From: Straminergon stramineum
Taxonomy: Eukaryota > Streptophyta > Bryopsida > Hypnales > Calliergonaceae
NCBI GenBank assembly: GCA_963920665.1
Contig: OY987273.1
Location: forward strand, 7,256,501 to 7,320,500
Direction: 5' to 3'
DNA: 64,000 nucleotides
Shown here in pieces: positions 31,781 through 44,290 of this stretch; positions within the stretch are counted from its first letter, which is position 1; each line of letters starts with the position of its first letter. The notes under the pieces are model-generated. The model was not told the DNA's origin and did not search any database. It saw nothing but the letters and a program-made list of their open reading frames with translations. Both the position numbers and the translations under genes were made by a program.

Positions 31781-34700
31781 GAAGGCCTTATTCTTTAAAT
31801 TGAGACAATTTGGTTTTTTTTAGACTTAAAAAACTCGAGTGCGAAGCTTTATCCAAAGAAAAGTTGTTGGACCCAAAGATAAATGGAGACCAACATTAAG
31901 AACCAGAGAAGCTAGTGAACATGTTGCCGCATTTGACTTAGAACCACCAAGGAGGTTTCCACTCAAATAATGTGCTAAGAAGTAATCAAGGAATAGAAAA
32001 GCGAGTGAATTTTTATTCAGTAAGCTTGATTTATTCAAGAGCTAGGATACATAACAAAAATATAATTGTTGCTCCCTTAGTCACCTACAATGATTGAATT
32101 TTGAATTGTTGATTTTTTAAAATCTGTGTTGAAATGAAAAGGCTTATTATACATGAAGCATTCTACTTTTCTAAAAATTGATTTTCTGTATTTTATATAG
32201 CATGACATTAATAGTAAGGTGGGCTCAGAAGCTAATGGCTTCAAAAACATGACTTTTTTGCCTATGCATCACCATTGGTTGTGCAATTGTTCTCTATGTG
32301 TTCGACTACTTTCACCTTTGCTAGGCCTTTGAAGATATCGTTGCATCGAGAATGTTAGTTCAATTTACTTCCAGAGTTTGACACACCATAGAAGTCCGAA
32401 CTCGAAAAACCATTCTTCACCTTGTTCTCTTTCCGAGTGTTTTGAAGGCCCCTATAGGTGGAAAGAGATTTGGCTTGTCAAGGAGGTGGTCTTGGCATCA
32501 ATCTTTTCACGTTGATTATGTATGGGTTTCCAGATCGAATTGATTTCAAGTTTGTCGTCCGTCGATGGTGGTGAACAACCATATTGGTTCACCTTTTAGA
32601 AAATAGAAAATAGAAAAAATTTCCTTAAATTTGCAAATTAGGAAGTTTTAGTACTCTGGATTAAGCCACAACCATCAATTAAGGAGCTTTCTACTAGATA
32701 GCAATGAAAACTTCAAGAAGTTAGGGTGAGATGCTAGAAAATGCAATTAGGAGAAAATTAGGGGAAATTCTAGGGAAAAAATGGGGAGTTAAAACTAAAA
32801 AGAGGTTAAGTAAGATTTGGTAGAATAACCAAATTAGGCTAACGATAAAATGATGACGAAAAGAAAACAAAAAACAAAAAACAAATAACTAGAAGTAGGA
32901 AATGAAACTTAAAGTAAAGTAAAAACCACAAAAAATAATAAATGTGAAAAACACAAAAGAAGTGAGAAAACTTAAAACTACTATTAAAACACTAAAATAG
33001 TGCTAGAAACACTAAAATAGGATTTTACAAAAAGTTAGAGGGGCTTACAATAATTTAGGGGTTTGAACACTAAAATAGTGCAATTTACACTAAATTAGCA
33101 GATTTATAGTGAATTATTGTAGGATGAAAGTAGTTAAGAAAACTAATTTGTTAAGAAGTTTGGATATAGGCAAAATTAGGGCTTGGAACCCTCTCTCTCT
33201 CTCTTTTTGGTGTGAATTTTTGGAGTGTGTGTTTTGAGAAGAAGATTGTGATTTGTAGGCATTTGAAGCATGAATTGCAAAAGAATAGGATAGGGGAAGA
33301 TTAGGAACAATTGGTTGAGTAGGTTCCACCATTTTTTTGAAAGAAAATGGGTGAATAATGAAGAGGTTTGAGGTCGGATGGGAAAGTGCTTGGGAAGAAG
33401 GGCAAAATGTGAGTTGAGATTGGAGTGTCAACTTTGATGGCTGATTGCAGGAGCATGGAAAATTGGATGAATCTCAAATTTGTAGGGATGGAGCGCCTTG
33501 AAGTTAGCTTTCCTAAAAGCTATAGCTAGCCCAATTCGGAGCCAAAATGCGTCGGTGGTGGATGATTTTGTGCAGGGAGGTTGGCTGCCGCAACAATGGA
33601 GGACTACCAACTTTGGCGGGCAACAACGGGAAAACAACGTAGCGGAATCAGCTGAAAATTGGAGGGGTGGTGCGCCTTGAAGATGGCTTTCCAAAGAGTC
33701 TAAGATCGACCCATTTGGAGCAAGTAACATAAAATGGCAGCTGTTTTCGAGGAAGAGGGTCTATTGCCCTTTGGAAGAAGCTGAATTTGAGGGGTTTTTT
33801 GTATAATCCATACAATTATAATTGAATCATTGCAATTTTCATTGCGCTTTGCTAAAAAAAATTGTTGGAAGTGTAATGTTTGTTGAGTTAGAATGGTTGG
33901 TGTGATTGCAATTGCATAAATGTGAATCTCATTTTTTAGGGTTTGGGTGAGAGCCTCAAATGGCACATTTGAGGTAGATTTTGGCATACAAAGTTGTTAT
34001 AATCTATTTGAGTGCTTAATTGGATGATAGTGAGTTGTTAGGAGGTGTATTTGGTGATGTGAGATAGGTTGCCCCCTTCTTACATAGAGTTACTTAGGTC
34101 AAAATTCACCAAAAATTTCATTGTTGGAGTCCATTGCTTGGAGGCAATTTAGGTAGGTGTCCCATACACTCCCCATCGAGCAACTCTAGGGGTTTCTTCA
34201 CCTTGCAATGAAAAAGCCTCATAATGGTCTATGAGAGCCCTTTGTTGAAAAAGACTATCGGTAGAGGGGGACCACCTTATTCCCGCAAATAGCGCCATGT
34301 AAGGTCAACTATCCTTGAGTTGAAGTAAGCACCCTCCAATTGCCGACCCTATTGCAACACTCACCTTGTGATCCTCTAAGGAGAAGGTTGCTTTTATGTC
34401 ACACTTAGATGGATATTCAAAGTTGGAATATCATCCCCATGCTGAGGATGGCCTGTCCCCTTGCTGATGGGGAGGTTGAGTTTCTGGTTGATCGCGGCTT
34501 CCATTAGCGGAGTAGGCAAGAATGATCATCTTCAAGTCAAAGATGCCCACTTCAATGGAGACAACAAGCAGATCACTATCCTCACCGGTCCTTGACTTGG
34601 TGGACTATCCACCAACTTCGTCTTCAATGTCTCCTTTAGAATAGTCTATTGCCACAGATGTCGCATCCACAGTGGAGCGCATCATGTATGGACAAGAAAT

Positions 34701-35430
34701 GGGAGCGATAATGCAGCTCACTCCTACGGAGTTTGATTGCCCCAAAAGAGACTTCTTTGATCTAGATACCAAGTTCCTCGTCACCCTCTACCTTTTGATA
34801 GAGACAACTATATGAGTAGCTCCAACCTAAAGTAAATATAAATTACCCAAGGCTCCCACACATTATAGTCCATCAAATACTACAGGCAAAGAAATTTCCA
34901 ATAGAAAACGAATGTGTTGGGATGGGATTTGGGAAATAGACGCCTACAATTAGATGGAAAACTCAATTCTCAAAATGTTTATTTACAAATGAATGTTGCC
35001 TTTATAAGATCATAATACATAAAATCTCACTTTCAATTCGATAAAATGGAAGGCAGGTGACGAATAAGTCTATGTTCTACGACGGGTGGGCTCTATCACT
35101 AAGTTCACAACAAGGTTTGAAGCGTGCCTCAACGTTCTGGGCTGAGTCCCTTCTTGCATCAATGATATGCTTGTAATTGTAGTCGCGAGTGCCAAGCAAT
35201 TTCACTCCAATGCGGTTGCTATCAACATATTCTTGTAGTTGTCCTAGTTCGCAATCAGATTCTAGACGTCAAAGCCATGGCAAGAGGTTTCCCATTAGGA
35301 CATCGTTCCTCCATTTGGAGTGCGACCAAGTTTCTAGGAAGATCGCATTGCTGCTCTCATTGCAGATGCTCTTTTCTAGAGAGTCGTCAATGAAAAGGAT
35401 GATGTCTACAATAAGAGACGTGCCCCCATT
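31781..35430 (-). repeat. Dispersed repeat R1 with decayed coding sequence and a 1.65 kb insertion
   Basis: 31781-32572 and 34225-35430 align in order with the contiguous 45296-47290 (R2). Shared minus-strand peptides include GVKLLGTRDYNY (R2: GVKPLDTRDYDHELI), ESDCELG, SVAIDYSKGDIED and LLQLKDS, joined by non-coding stretches that look like introns. The protein is not recognised. R1 is more decayed than R2. The left end, AAGGCCTTATTC..AAATTGAGAC, is shared by both copies. Confidence 0.55.
32573..34224. mobile_element. 1.65 kb insertion inside R1
   Basis: Absent from R2, where the flanking sequences are adjacent (GTTGGTGGTCTCTAAGAGCC). TGGT occurs on both sides (32569-32572 and 34225-34228), perhaps a 4 bp duplication. 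Contents are non-coding, with an internal duplicated phrase (GCGCCTTGAAG..GCTTTCC at 33488 and 33670) and a CT microsatellite at 33190-33207. No GT-AG boundaries on either strand, so it is not simply an intron. Family unknown. Confidence 0.5.
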
Positions 35431-36261
35431 AGGATTGGAGAAGAATGCTTCGATAGGACCTTAAGGAAAACCCCTTTATACCCAAACGAAAGAAAATTCC
35501 CTAGTGATAACTCTATCTTTCTGTAGTGTTCTTGAGCCATAATACTGAAGGGGGCTTTGGAGCCATTGAAAAGGTATCATGCGATCAATTTTGCATTGGA
35601 CTTCAACATGGCAATCTAGACTACCACCTTGTCGGCGATCTTTGAAACTTGTCGGAGAAACTCACCCACACTTTGTTGAGCAAAGATGGCCTTGGGTCCA
35701 ATGATTGTGGGATTTTGATGGCAAAGAACATTGTCCTCAAGCCTATATGGTTTGAATTTTGTGGCATAGGATTTCACTACGTAATGATATAGGACATCAT
35801 TTAGTTCAAAGACAATGTTCATCCACTTCCTTCGTAGTTGGGGCACTACGGGAGAAATAGTCCTTAACACGATCTCTCTGCTACCCACCAATTCTACATG
35901 ATCAATGTATAATAAGAAAGAAATGGAGGTACCTAATTAAAAACAAAAGTGGGAGAACCAAAAAGTGGGGGGGAATATTGCATTCCACTAATCAACTATG
36001 GTCTTCCAATAGAAAATTCTTGTGTAGGCAACGAATGGTGTACGCTTACATATTTATTGAGTTGAGCCAAAAAAACATCAACATCAGAATTCAATTAGAC
36101 TACATCTCGAATTCATTGATATAAGAAAGCGTGCATACTTTATTTATATAAATTAAATTTTACACCTACAAATTTTTGCTTTCATCTACAACTGGAAAAA
36201 CTATACATTCATCACTATGCTATACTGTACTACATGAATGGATCCACCAACGGGTTCGCTG
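35431..36261. other. Unassigned; minus-strand coding-like patch
   Basis: Minus-strand frame 35891-35616 (VPQLRRKWMNIVFELNDVL) looks protein-like and could be an exon remnant of the R1 or gene X neighbourhood. Not identified. Confidence 0.25.
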
Positions 36262-36810
36262 TCAACGCAACGCATTCAAGGAGTGGCTGCACCATCCTAT
36301 CAAGCACCATGAATACAAATAAGATTCAAGAACTAGTAGAAGACTAGCTGTGAATGAACAAACAACAGACTTGTCCATGACTTCGAGTTTCGAAAACTCA
36401 ATCGAAATAGTGAGGGGCAGAGGGATGTATTGAGTGGAGTTTAGAGCTTGAGGTTCACTTCCATCCTCCAGTGGTAGAGCTTGTTTGATTCCGACTTTTG
36501 CATTCACCTCCTCCCCTCCTCTCCATAGTCTACTTGTTGTTCTTCTTCTAAAGTGGGCTAGTCCAAATGTTGATGTTCTTGCTCCAAAAACTTGCACGCA
36601 AGTACATTGGTCAAGAGCAAGGGCATTGACGACTCCATAGCAATAGAGGACTGTCCAACACCTACCAAATTATCATTGACTTGATGATAAGGCTCCTTGA
36701 TCAGGCCAAAGCTACTTGGAGTGGAGAGATTATGGGTCTCCAAAATCACTACCTTGAATCTTGCTTGATTGGGAGAAGGCACTCTAGGTACGTGGGAGGT
36801 CAAAAGTGAA

Positions 36811-37015
36811 CACTAGAAGAAAACAGCCTCCATTTCAACACAATCCACCCAACGCAAAATGTAGTTTTGTGCTAAAAAATGCAAAAATTGCATTGGACAC
36901 AATATAGTTTTCTAAAAACTGCATTGTAGCCAATGCAGTTTCTGCATTTTTCAGCATAAAACTACATTTTGCATTGGGTTGATTGTGTTGAAATGGAGGT
37001 TGTTTTCTTCTAGTG
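36811..37015. mobile_element. CACTA-type MITE, 205 bp (GAA target duplication)
   Basis: Almost entirely an inverted repeat: CACTAGAAGAAAACAGCCTC from the left and CACTAGAAGAAAACAACCTC from the right, with arms of about 95 bases. Flanked by GAA on both sides (36808-36810, 37016-37018). CACTA ends with a 3 bp duplication are the EnSpm/CACTA signature. Confidence 0.8.
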
Positions 37016-38691
37016 GAAGTGGGTACATTGTCAACAATCGCACCGACAAGATTGCTGATATCGTTGACTCGAGGATCTCCTAGCTCAACCACAAAGTTTT
37101 GGGCATCTTGCAAGGTGACAGGTGTGGGTACTAATATGCATGGTTATCACGATAGAGGAAGCATTGGCAATATGGGAGGGTTGTAGAATTGGCTCGGTTG
37201 GGCATTCAATCTCTCCATTACAAAACCTCATTTGCCCCCCCAATGCATTGAGCTTTTTATCTGCATTCTCTTGCAACTTGTTGATCTTGGCGTTCGCCAC
37301 CTTGTTCTATGCTAGCGCCTCATCCAATAGCCTATCTTTTTCATCGTGTTCCGCCTTTCGAGCTATCCTTCTTTTCCTTGCCTCCTCTTGGTGTGTCCAC
37401 CAGTCACCTTCTACCTTCACCTTGCCTAAGGGCAATAGGACAAGTTTCTCTTCACCAAGTGGTCTCTTTCCCTCTTCCCTATCATCATTATTTGAGGAAT
37501 GTAGTTGATCAATATCCTCATTGTCACTAAGGAGAATGAAAGGTCCACTAACCAAAGGTTTCTTTTTGGGCAAAGGAGGTGGCATCATTTCAAGGACATT
37601 GATATCATCCCCTTCTCCAACGCCTAGGAGAGACGTGCCCTGAGATGCCCCAACAACAAACATCATAGGTAGTTGATGTGATAGCACATGTTATTCATCC
37701 TACCCATGATCAGATTCGACATCCTCATCTACATTTCCAAATTCTCGGTCTGATGCCATAGTAAGAGTTGCCATCCATGTGTGCACTTGGAACGAATTGG
37801 TCTCATACTCATCCAATCCGGTCACGCTAGGATCTATACTAGTTTGAAGACTAACATGATCCTACTCTTGCTGCATAGGATTGATCTTCTCTATTGGCGA
37901 GTTCAATGTCATTGGTGGGAAAGGTGGCAATGTTGAATGCACAACTATAGATCCTTGAGGAGCTAGTTTGACATATAAAAGTGAATACGGGGAGTTCGAA
38001 AACAAGAAATCGTTCTTGTCCATCCTATAATCCTATCCGCGAAAGAGGCAATTTGCATGTATCCCACCATATCATCTTGTTCACAAAACTCATAGTAGAA
38101 TGCCCCAAACATCTAAATTAGAAAAGGAACTCACATTAGTATATATCCATTATTGTAGGGGCTTTCAATGATACCAATTATTGGACTTATCCTTGAGTCA
38201 ATGATATCTCACAACATTTCACTTCTACCACAACAATAATACACAACATCATCACAATAGTTTTGATATCCTTGACTCGAGGATACGAAGCTTAGTCTAA
38301 ATACCTTAGCGAATAGCATGCATTTCGGGCTTGCATAAATGCCGAGGACGTTCTCATCAGAAGTTGCAAAATCCTAGAGAATATCTAGGTAGAAATCCAT
38401 TTGTAGTTCTCTAGCATGAATCCTCTACTTTGCCTCAATGTTCTATACCGAATCAAAGTAATATAGGCAGTCACTTAGCACTTTGTACTCCGCCTTTACA
38501 TGATCACGAATGGATGATGCAAAGTTGTTGTCATTCTTGAACAGAAAGAGGAGTGTCACATTAGCATTGACTAATCAATTGGTAACATGGTTAAGCCACT
38601 CTCCTTTGGATGGAACGCGTATTGACTACAATCTATTGTAAGCACTTAACTTCGCGGATGCAAAATTTAATGCAACATTCACATCGTCTTT

Positions 38692-38897
38692 CACTAGAAG
38701 AAATTAGTGTTCACCTGAACAAAATTAAGGTGATGTGAAATTTCATTTTCTACCAAAAAACGCAATTTCTGCGTTGGCCTAAATGCAATTTTTAGAAAAC
38801 TATGTTTCTTCCAACGCAGAAATTGCATTTTTTGGCAGAAAATGAAATTTTGCATCTCCTGAATTTTGATCAAGTGAGCATTGATTTCTTCTAGTGT
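38692..38897. mobile_element. CACTA-type MITE, 206 bp (TTT target duplication)
   Basis: Arms begin CACTAGAAGAAATTAGTGTT and CACTAGAAGAAATCAATGCT. Flanked by TTT (38689-38691, 38898-38900). Same ends and size as the element at 36811, and sharing the central phrase AATTGCATTTTT, but otherwise diverged. Inserted in a gene X1 exon. Confidence 0.8.
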
Positions 38898-39904
38898 TTG
38901 CTCCCCAAAATAAAGAGCTAGACTTTTACCATAGTCATTCATGACTCCAGCTTCTCGGCAAGAATGTTTAGGATTAGATCGACATCGGTCTTGATTTCGG
39001 TTGCCCTCGCTCTTGGAACCTCTCTAGCATCTAGAAGGCCAAGATTGACCTCTTGGCTATAGTATTGGTAATATCTATGTGAAACTAGCACTCGAGCGGC
39101 AACATCAATTCCTCACATGTGGACTCCACTTGAAGGTTCAGGAAGTTGATATTTCAACTTCATAAACCTAGGGTCCTAGTGAACATGTAAAGCACCTCTG
39201 GGAATTTTTCTTTCAAGTCTTTGTTTGTTTGAGCATGCATTCTTCTGGAGACAACGACGCTAGCGTGCAAGCTTGGAGCCGTGAGCTTGTGAGCTATGAA
39301 TGTGGAGCTTCTGAGCCTAGAGCCCCCAAAACTTTTTGGAGGCATTTTTTTGCCCCCCAATTTTTTTTTCATTTTTTTCCCCAAAATAGAGGAAAACTTC
39401 CTATTTTTAGTAAATATTGTGACATATGACCATGTCCCCTAAAACCGTGGATTGTGGAATGAGTCATTTTTTATTCTTCTAAAATTGCTTATTAGTATGG
39501 GAAAAGACTGTCAAATTTTACTGAAAAGTTTCACAACTTAGTTCAATGGTTACAATGGGAAATAGGCTAGATAGTGCGAGTATTATAGATAGATGTCATT
39601 TGGGTTTAGGGTAGTTGCGTTGTTTTGATTGCCTAATTTGAATACACAAGATTTGGGGTTTTGAATATCCCATAATGATTGGGATTTAGGATGCTCCTGT
39701 ATAAGTACACATGGGTAGGATGAGTAGACAATCTAAAGAGTAGGGTGAGATGACGACCCCAAGCCATGGTGAATTTGTGGTAGACATTTCACTTGAATCT
39801 TGAGATTTTTTACTTTATGTAATTTTTAATTTTGAAATTCATTTTTTGTGATGATTGAAATTTACTACCAAATGCTAACATCCTCAAAAGAAATTTTTAA
39901 TAAG

Positions 39905-40330
39905 TAGCCCCTAGAAAATGGGGAAAGAAAAAAAAATGAGGAAAATTTTTAAAAATGGGGAAAGACAGAAAACGTGGAAAGAGAAAAAAAAATGGGAGAA
40001 GAAAAAAAAATGGGTAAAGGGAAAAAAATCGGAAAAGGAAAAATGAAATGGGTAAAGGGAAAAAAAAGGATAAAGGGAAAAAATGGGGAAAGACCAAAAC
40101 AAGGGGAAAAAAAATATGGAAAAGTAAAAACATGGGAAAAGAAAAAAAATTGGGGAGAGAAAAAAATAATGGGGAAAGAAAAAATTTGGAGTAAAAGAAA
40201 ACCAGCAAGAACGTATAATGAAAAAAACCTAGAAGTGTATGTGGAAATGAAGGGAAAATCAATGGAATTAAAATGACTACGAAGAAGTTTAAAAAATGGG
40301 AAAACACTAGGGAAAAAGGGGAGGAAAAAA
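39905..40330 (+). repeat. A/G-rich degenerate tandem repeat (GGGAAAGAAAAAAAAT-like)
   Basis: About 25 imperfect units of 14-18 bases. It is the expanded counterpart of the 220 bp tract at 5340-5560 of copy A. The long Phe-rich minus-strand frame across it reflects composition only. Confidence 0.7.
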
Positions 40331-40559
40331 TGATGTATTCATATATGCCTTACTAAAATAGGGATTAAGGTGGTATATTTCAATCATTTTTGTGAACTAA
40401 CTACAAAATAATTGACCAATGAGATATGCTTTTCTATTTTATGAATGCATTCATATTTTCAATTCCATACATTGCAAATCATTTCACTTGTAATATATGT
40501 GAATGAATACAATACAAATGAAGTACATGGATAAATGTGTTCATGCCTACTCTGGAACT

Positions 40560-41971
40560 GTGATAATTCCTACTCAAACTAAAGGTAGCTTCAACTTGTT
40601 GAAGCTATAGCTTGGTGCATGAATGAATTTGTCATCATGGATGTCCATCTTGCAGAAGTAGTTGTACTAGTATAGATGCTTGCAATTCACATATTAATGA
40701 CGGCCTCCAATTGCGGAAACAACCATGTTAATGAAGTCCGAACATGTGCATGTGGAAAACATACCCACTATAATTCGATAGGCATTTTTGTTATGGTCTA
40801 CCTCTCTCTCCAACGACACAATTACACCTAGGCCCGAAAAAGGAAGCAATGTTACTCGAAGGATTTGACCTTTAATGTTACCTACACTCTCCCACTTGTT
40901 TTGTTGTTCTGTAGATGATGCGTTTGCAATCCTCTGTATGGTTCGGTTGTTCCTAATTGTGGGATATGCATCCAGATGTAAGGGCATAGGGTGGTCGTAG
41001 ACAGCACTCTTGAAGAACTTAGACATGTTGAAAAGCCGTTGTGGCAACAATATAGGTTGCTCTTGGAGGCAAAAACCCACATGTTGTAGGAGCAAGGTCT
41101 CTTCTTGGTTGAGATTAGTCCCAGTCCAAACTGGCCAGACCTCTAGTATTTTTGACTAGTAAATGACCCACCTTTGTTTTGTACCTTTCACACATCTTTC
41201 AATATCATCTAAGCATAACTAGAAGTCCACCACCACCTCTTGCTTACTCCCGTAATCTTCTTTTCTCCCACAATAGGTGGGAATTGCAGATCCTTTTTCT
41301 CCCCTTGCAATTTTGACGATCCATTTGGTGTTGGATCCTTGTTGAGCTTGACATCTTGCGTTTGATTTGTGGTTGATCCTTGCTATGTGCCACTTCGATG
41401 TGTCATAGTCGCTTTCAAATGCAATCGTGACAAGTTGAGAAGGATTCACCTCAGGTTGTGATTCTTTGCCTTGCATAGACTCCATACAAGTTGTTGTGGA
41501 CCTTGTTCAAACACGGGGTTGAGAGAAATTGACTTTGTTTGGTTGATGTGAATCTCTAGCATCACCAATAGGTACGTTCAACTTCCTCTTTGTGCTTCCA
41601 AAAATTTCTTTTCCTTCTAGATGTGGTACTCAAGTTTCGACCCCCTTAGCTCTAGGCAATGTGTTTAGGGCCTCAGCCATTTTCTTGGGATCCCCGCTTC
41701 ACCTTGCAGCTCTCAACTCCAACTCCCCCTTTGATGGACCAGATCCAAATGTGTGTCCTCTCAAATATGCACGATAGTTAGTCATTTGCATCCATGCCCG
41801 AATACTGTCATCGCAAGTGGCATCGAACAAATTGTTCCCTCGGTTTCCCAACATTTGGAGCCATTTGTTATAGACTATTTCCAACAAATTGCATGAAGGC
41901 ATGTCTTCCATCTCCTCCAAATTCAAATCCTCCAAATCTGTAGATGGTTCAGGGTACATATGAATATGCAT
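40560..41971 (-). pseudogene. MULE copy B, C-terminal SWIM region (decayed)
   Basis: Minus strand from the acidic DLEDLNLEEMEDMP through MQMTNYRAYLRGHTFGSGPS, DCDTSKWHIARINHKSN and LLLQHVGFCLQEQP to the SWIM finger. The CxC pair is intact here (STCTCSDFINM). A TAA replaces the first Gln after GGRH, before YVNCKHLYY. Nonsense codons and at least one frame change make it non-functional. Confidence 0.6.
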
Positions 41972-42175
41972 TTGTAGTCACATACCTCACAAGCAAGTAT
42001 ATTTGTAAAGTGCAATGATTGAGTCTTAGTTTACTGTAGATAACATCGAAGAGAGTCAAATAGAAATAATTATAAAAATATACTAATTCTCTAGAAAAGA
42101 GCAATGCAATCATTACTAAATTTGGTTGTAATATAAAGTACACTTTTTTCAAGTCCATAACTGAATCGCGAGATA

Positions 42176-44208
42176 TCATGTCTCTACCTCCTCCATGTTC
42201 TTGGAATCTTTGTATTGCTTGCACAATATATTGTGTTGCTGTTGGAATGCTTCTTTGATGTGTTTCTGCGTGTGTTTTTGAAGAGTAGTCCAATGCAACA
42301 AACAAGTCCTTTCATGGTTTTCCATTCTGTCATCAGTAGAACCACTCCTATAGACAATGCGGACTACATTCCAATTGGCCATAGCACTATCTGCTATGAA
42401 TCCCTTAAAGTTTGTATGGTTGACACTGTGCCATACATGACATTCTTCAAGCATCTCCAAAATCGTATTTGGATCTTCATGTCTTCAGATTGCATATTGC
42501 ATGTTGAAATTGTCATGACCTTTTTGTAGTGAGGATCATACTTAGACATGGCAAGCCATCGTAGTCCACTCCTTCACACGTTTGACATGGTCAAACATCA
42601 TCCATGCATTCTACAAATCACCTTTTGGTTTCATCTGTTTGACTAGGTCGACTCTACTTCCAGGTCCTTCTGTGAGCATTTTGAGAATGTATACTTTTTC
42701 TTTGTCTTGTCCAAGGAAGACGCTGTCGTGTATGAATTCGAACTTTGACTCCTTCTTCATGGTCATAATGTGTCAATGACCCCTCCTCGGTTGTTTGAGC
42801 GGAAGGAAGAGATAACATTCCGAATATTTGGATTGCTCAAATATTAGAATTGATCCATGACCTCCTCTAGTTCCTCCCATCTCAACATCTCTTTCTCTCC
42901 CTCTCCATTATCAAAGAGATATTTCGTTAGGATATCTTTGCTCGTAGAAAGAGCAATTGCGGAATTCATAGCTATTGGTGTTTTTGCCACTTGCTCCGCA
43001 ATGAGTCCACAAATATGCCTAGTAGAATCTCTATACATGCCTTTTGCAACAAGGTGACTATGATCTCTAATGTGAATTGCCACCCTAGTCATTTTCGGAT
43101 TATCATTGTAGGAGTATTATATCCTAACATTGCATGTACTCAAGCACACCGGTGTCTTATTACAAACCTTGCATACTAGAGTAGAATCTTTGGGAGGACT
43201 GTCCCGTATTACAAAAGGGAAGCTTTTGTAACCACTCCACTCAATTTCATTCATTTGGGAGGCCCTTACTAAGTAATCACACTTTGGATTTTCACAAGCA
43301 AGATGACCAACGTAGTGTGACTTACAGAATTTGAGCTAGTTGGAGTTGTGAATGTTGGTCATCACCAACTTGCACCATGGGTGTCTATCGTATCGCTTAT
43401 CCATTCCCTCTAAGTTTCAGGCTGCCAATGAAGACGATGCTAATCGACAAAGAGGCAATTTGAAAATGACATCACCGTTAAATACTTTTGGTAGGTATTA
43501 CACGTGATGATGCTTCATGACGTTGAGATCCATGGTGGACAATTTGTTCCATGAGTGTTCTATAATAGATAGTCTTTTGAAGCACTCCATTATATTGACT
43601 CCCTCAACTGGACATGGGTGCTCCGGAGGACTTGAGCCTAACAAAGGCGTTAAACTATTTGATTGGGTGCCTGATACTAAGTTGATAGGAGTTTTCACTT
43701 TTGATTGAATTTGGAATGAGCACGGCTTAGGGCATAGCATTACCTCAGATGACTCTCCTTGTGACTCAAATGACAATTCTATGAGAGGATCTACTTTCTC
43801 AAATTTCACTACATGAAGAACTGTAGTCTATGGCAAGATTGGAAGAACACTCCTTGGGGGACTAAGCGCCACTCCATGTCTGATGTATGGCATATCCACT
43901 ATTGATGTATCAGATTGTTGACTTAGAATCTCAATTGATGCATCTAATATAGATAGAAGAAATCCATAAGCCCTGTAATTTCCCAAAGTAAGATACTAGC
44001 AATTCCCTTCGTCTTCTACTAACTTAACTACAGGGATAGATTCCTGTAGTTCATCTAATTGCGACTTCCTCTCTTCCTCGACGTAGATGGAGGGCTCTAC
44101 AAACATGAACCGAACATGGAGCAAGTGACTTGTAACCCTCACATGTCCATCTTCTTGTAGTGGAAAGAGAAGGGGAACCTCATAGCCATCTACACGAATG
44201 CAAGCCAT
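42176..44208 (-). pseudogene. MULE copy B, N-terminal finger and DDE core (decayed)
   Basis: Starts MACIRVDGYEVPLLFPLQ at 44208. It includes IMECFKRLSIIEHSWNKLS, the Cys-rich module (43400-43130; one Cys lost, CKSHYVGHLACENPKCDY), then MTRVAIHIRDHSH at 43092 and the catalytic segment FKGFIADSAMANWNVVRIVY near 42400. More stops and frame changes than copy A. Between 42150 and 41972 there may be an intron (GTATGTGAC donor-like, CTACAG acceptor near 41948). Confidence 0.6.
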
Positions 44209-44290
44209 TATAAAAGAATACTCACAATGGGCACTTGGGATGAAGGAGATGGCCCTAACAGTGGTGCTTGAAGGAAATGGACTAGATGAT

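Larger units (their letters stand above)
36262..39244 (-). pseudogene. Gene X, copy X1 (3' part; methyltransferase-like motif?)
   Basis: Begins where MULE copy B ends. The first 130 bases match 63862-64000 of copy X2 (KDLKEKFPEVLYMF against KDLREKFSKVLHMF). It continues minus-strand through TEIKTDVDLILNILAEKLE, a CACTA MITE, KGEWLNHVTN, NNFASSIRDHVKAEYKVLSD, then DFATSDENVLGIYASPKCML near 38340. The last part has the spacing of the C-terminal motif I of N6/N4 DNA methyltransferases (F-x8-VL-x-x-(A/G)) but lacks its Asp and Gly-Ser-Gly-Thr. Further on are Pro- and Lys/Glu-rich segments (37687-37307) and an acidic end. Many stops, probable introns and two MITEs. Function is not established. Confidence 0.4.
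39236..44290 (-). mobile_element. MULE-like DNA transposon, copy B (inverted relative to A)
   Basis: Matches copy A from its 3' end (39254, GACGCTAGCGTGCAAGCTTGG on the + strand) to MACIRV at 44208. Slightly beyond that the two copies diverge. The 3' end lies in gene X1; the 5' end is not resolved and no TIR is seen. About 33 kb separates the two MULE copies. Confidence 0.65.

Noticed and set aside
33190..33207. CT microsatellite
   Set aside because: About nine units; ordinary simple repeat.
32573..34224. Extra R1 segment as a spliced intron (R2 a processed copy)
   Set aside because: Neither strand has GT-AG at the borders, and R2 retains other non-coding stretches that look like introns.
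38250..38530. Confident DNA methyltransferase call in gene X1
   Set aside because: Only motif spacing is suggestive; the Asp and Gly-rich residues expected in motif I are absent. Reported as a weak hypothesis instead.
39897..40307. 136-codon Phe-rich frame that looks like a membrane protein
   Set aside because: Produced by an A/G-rich low-complexity repeat; the homologous tract in MULE copy A gives unrelated frames of the same composition.
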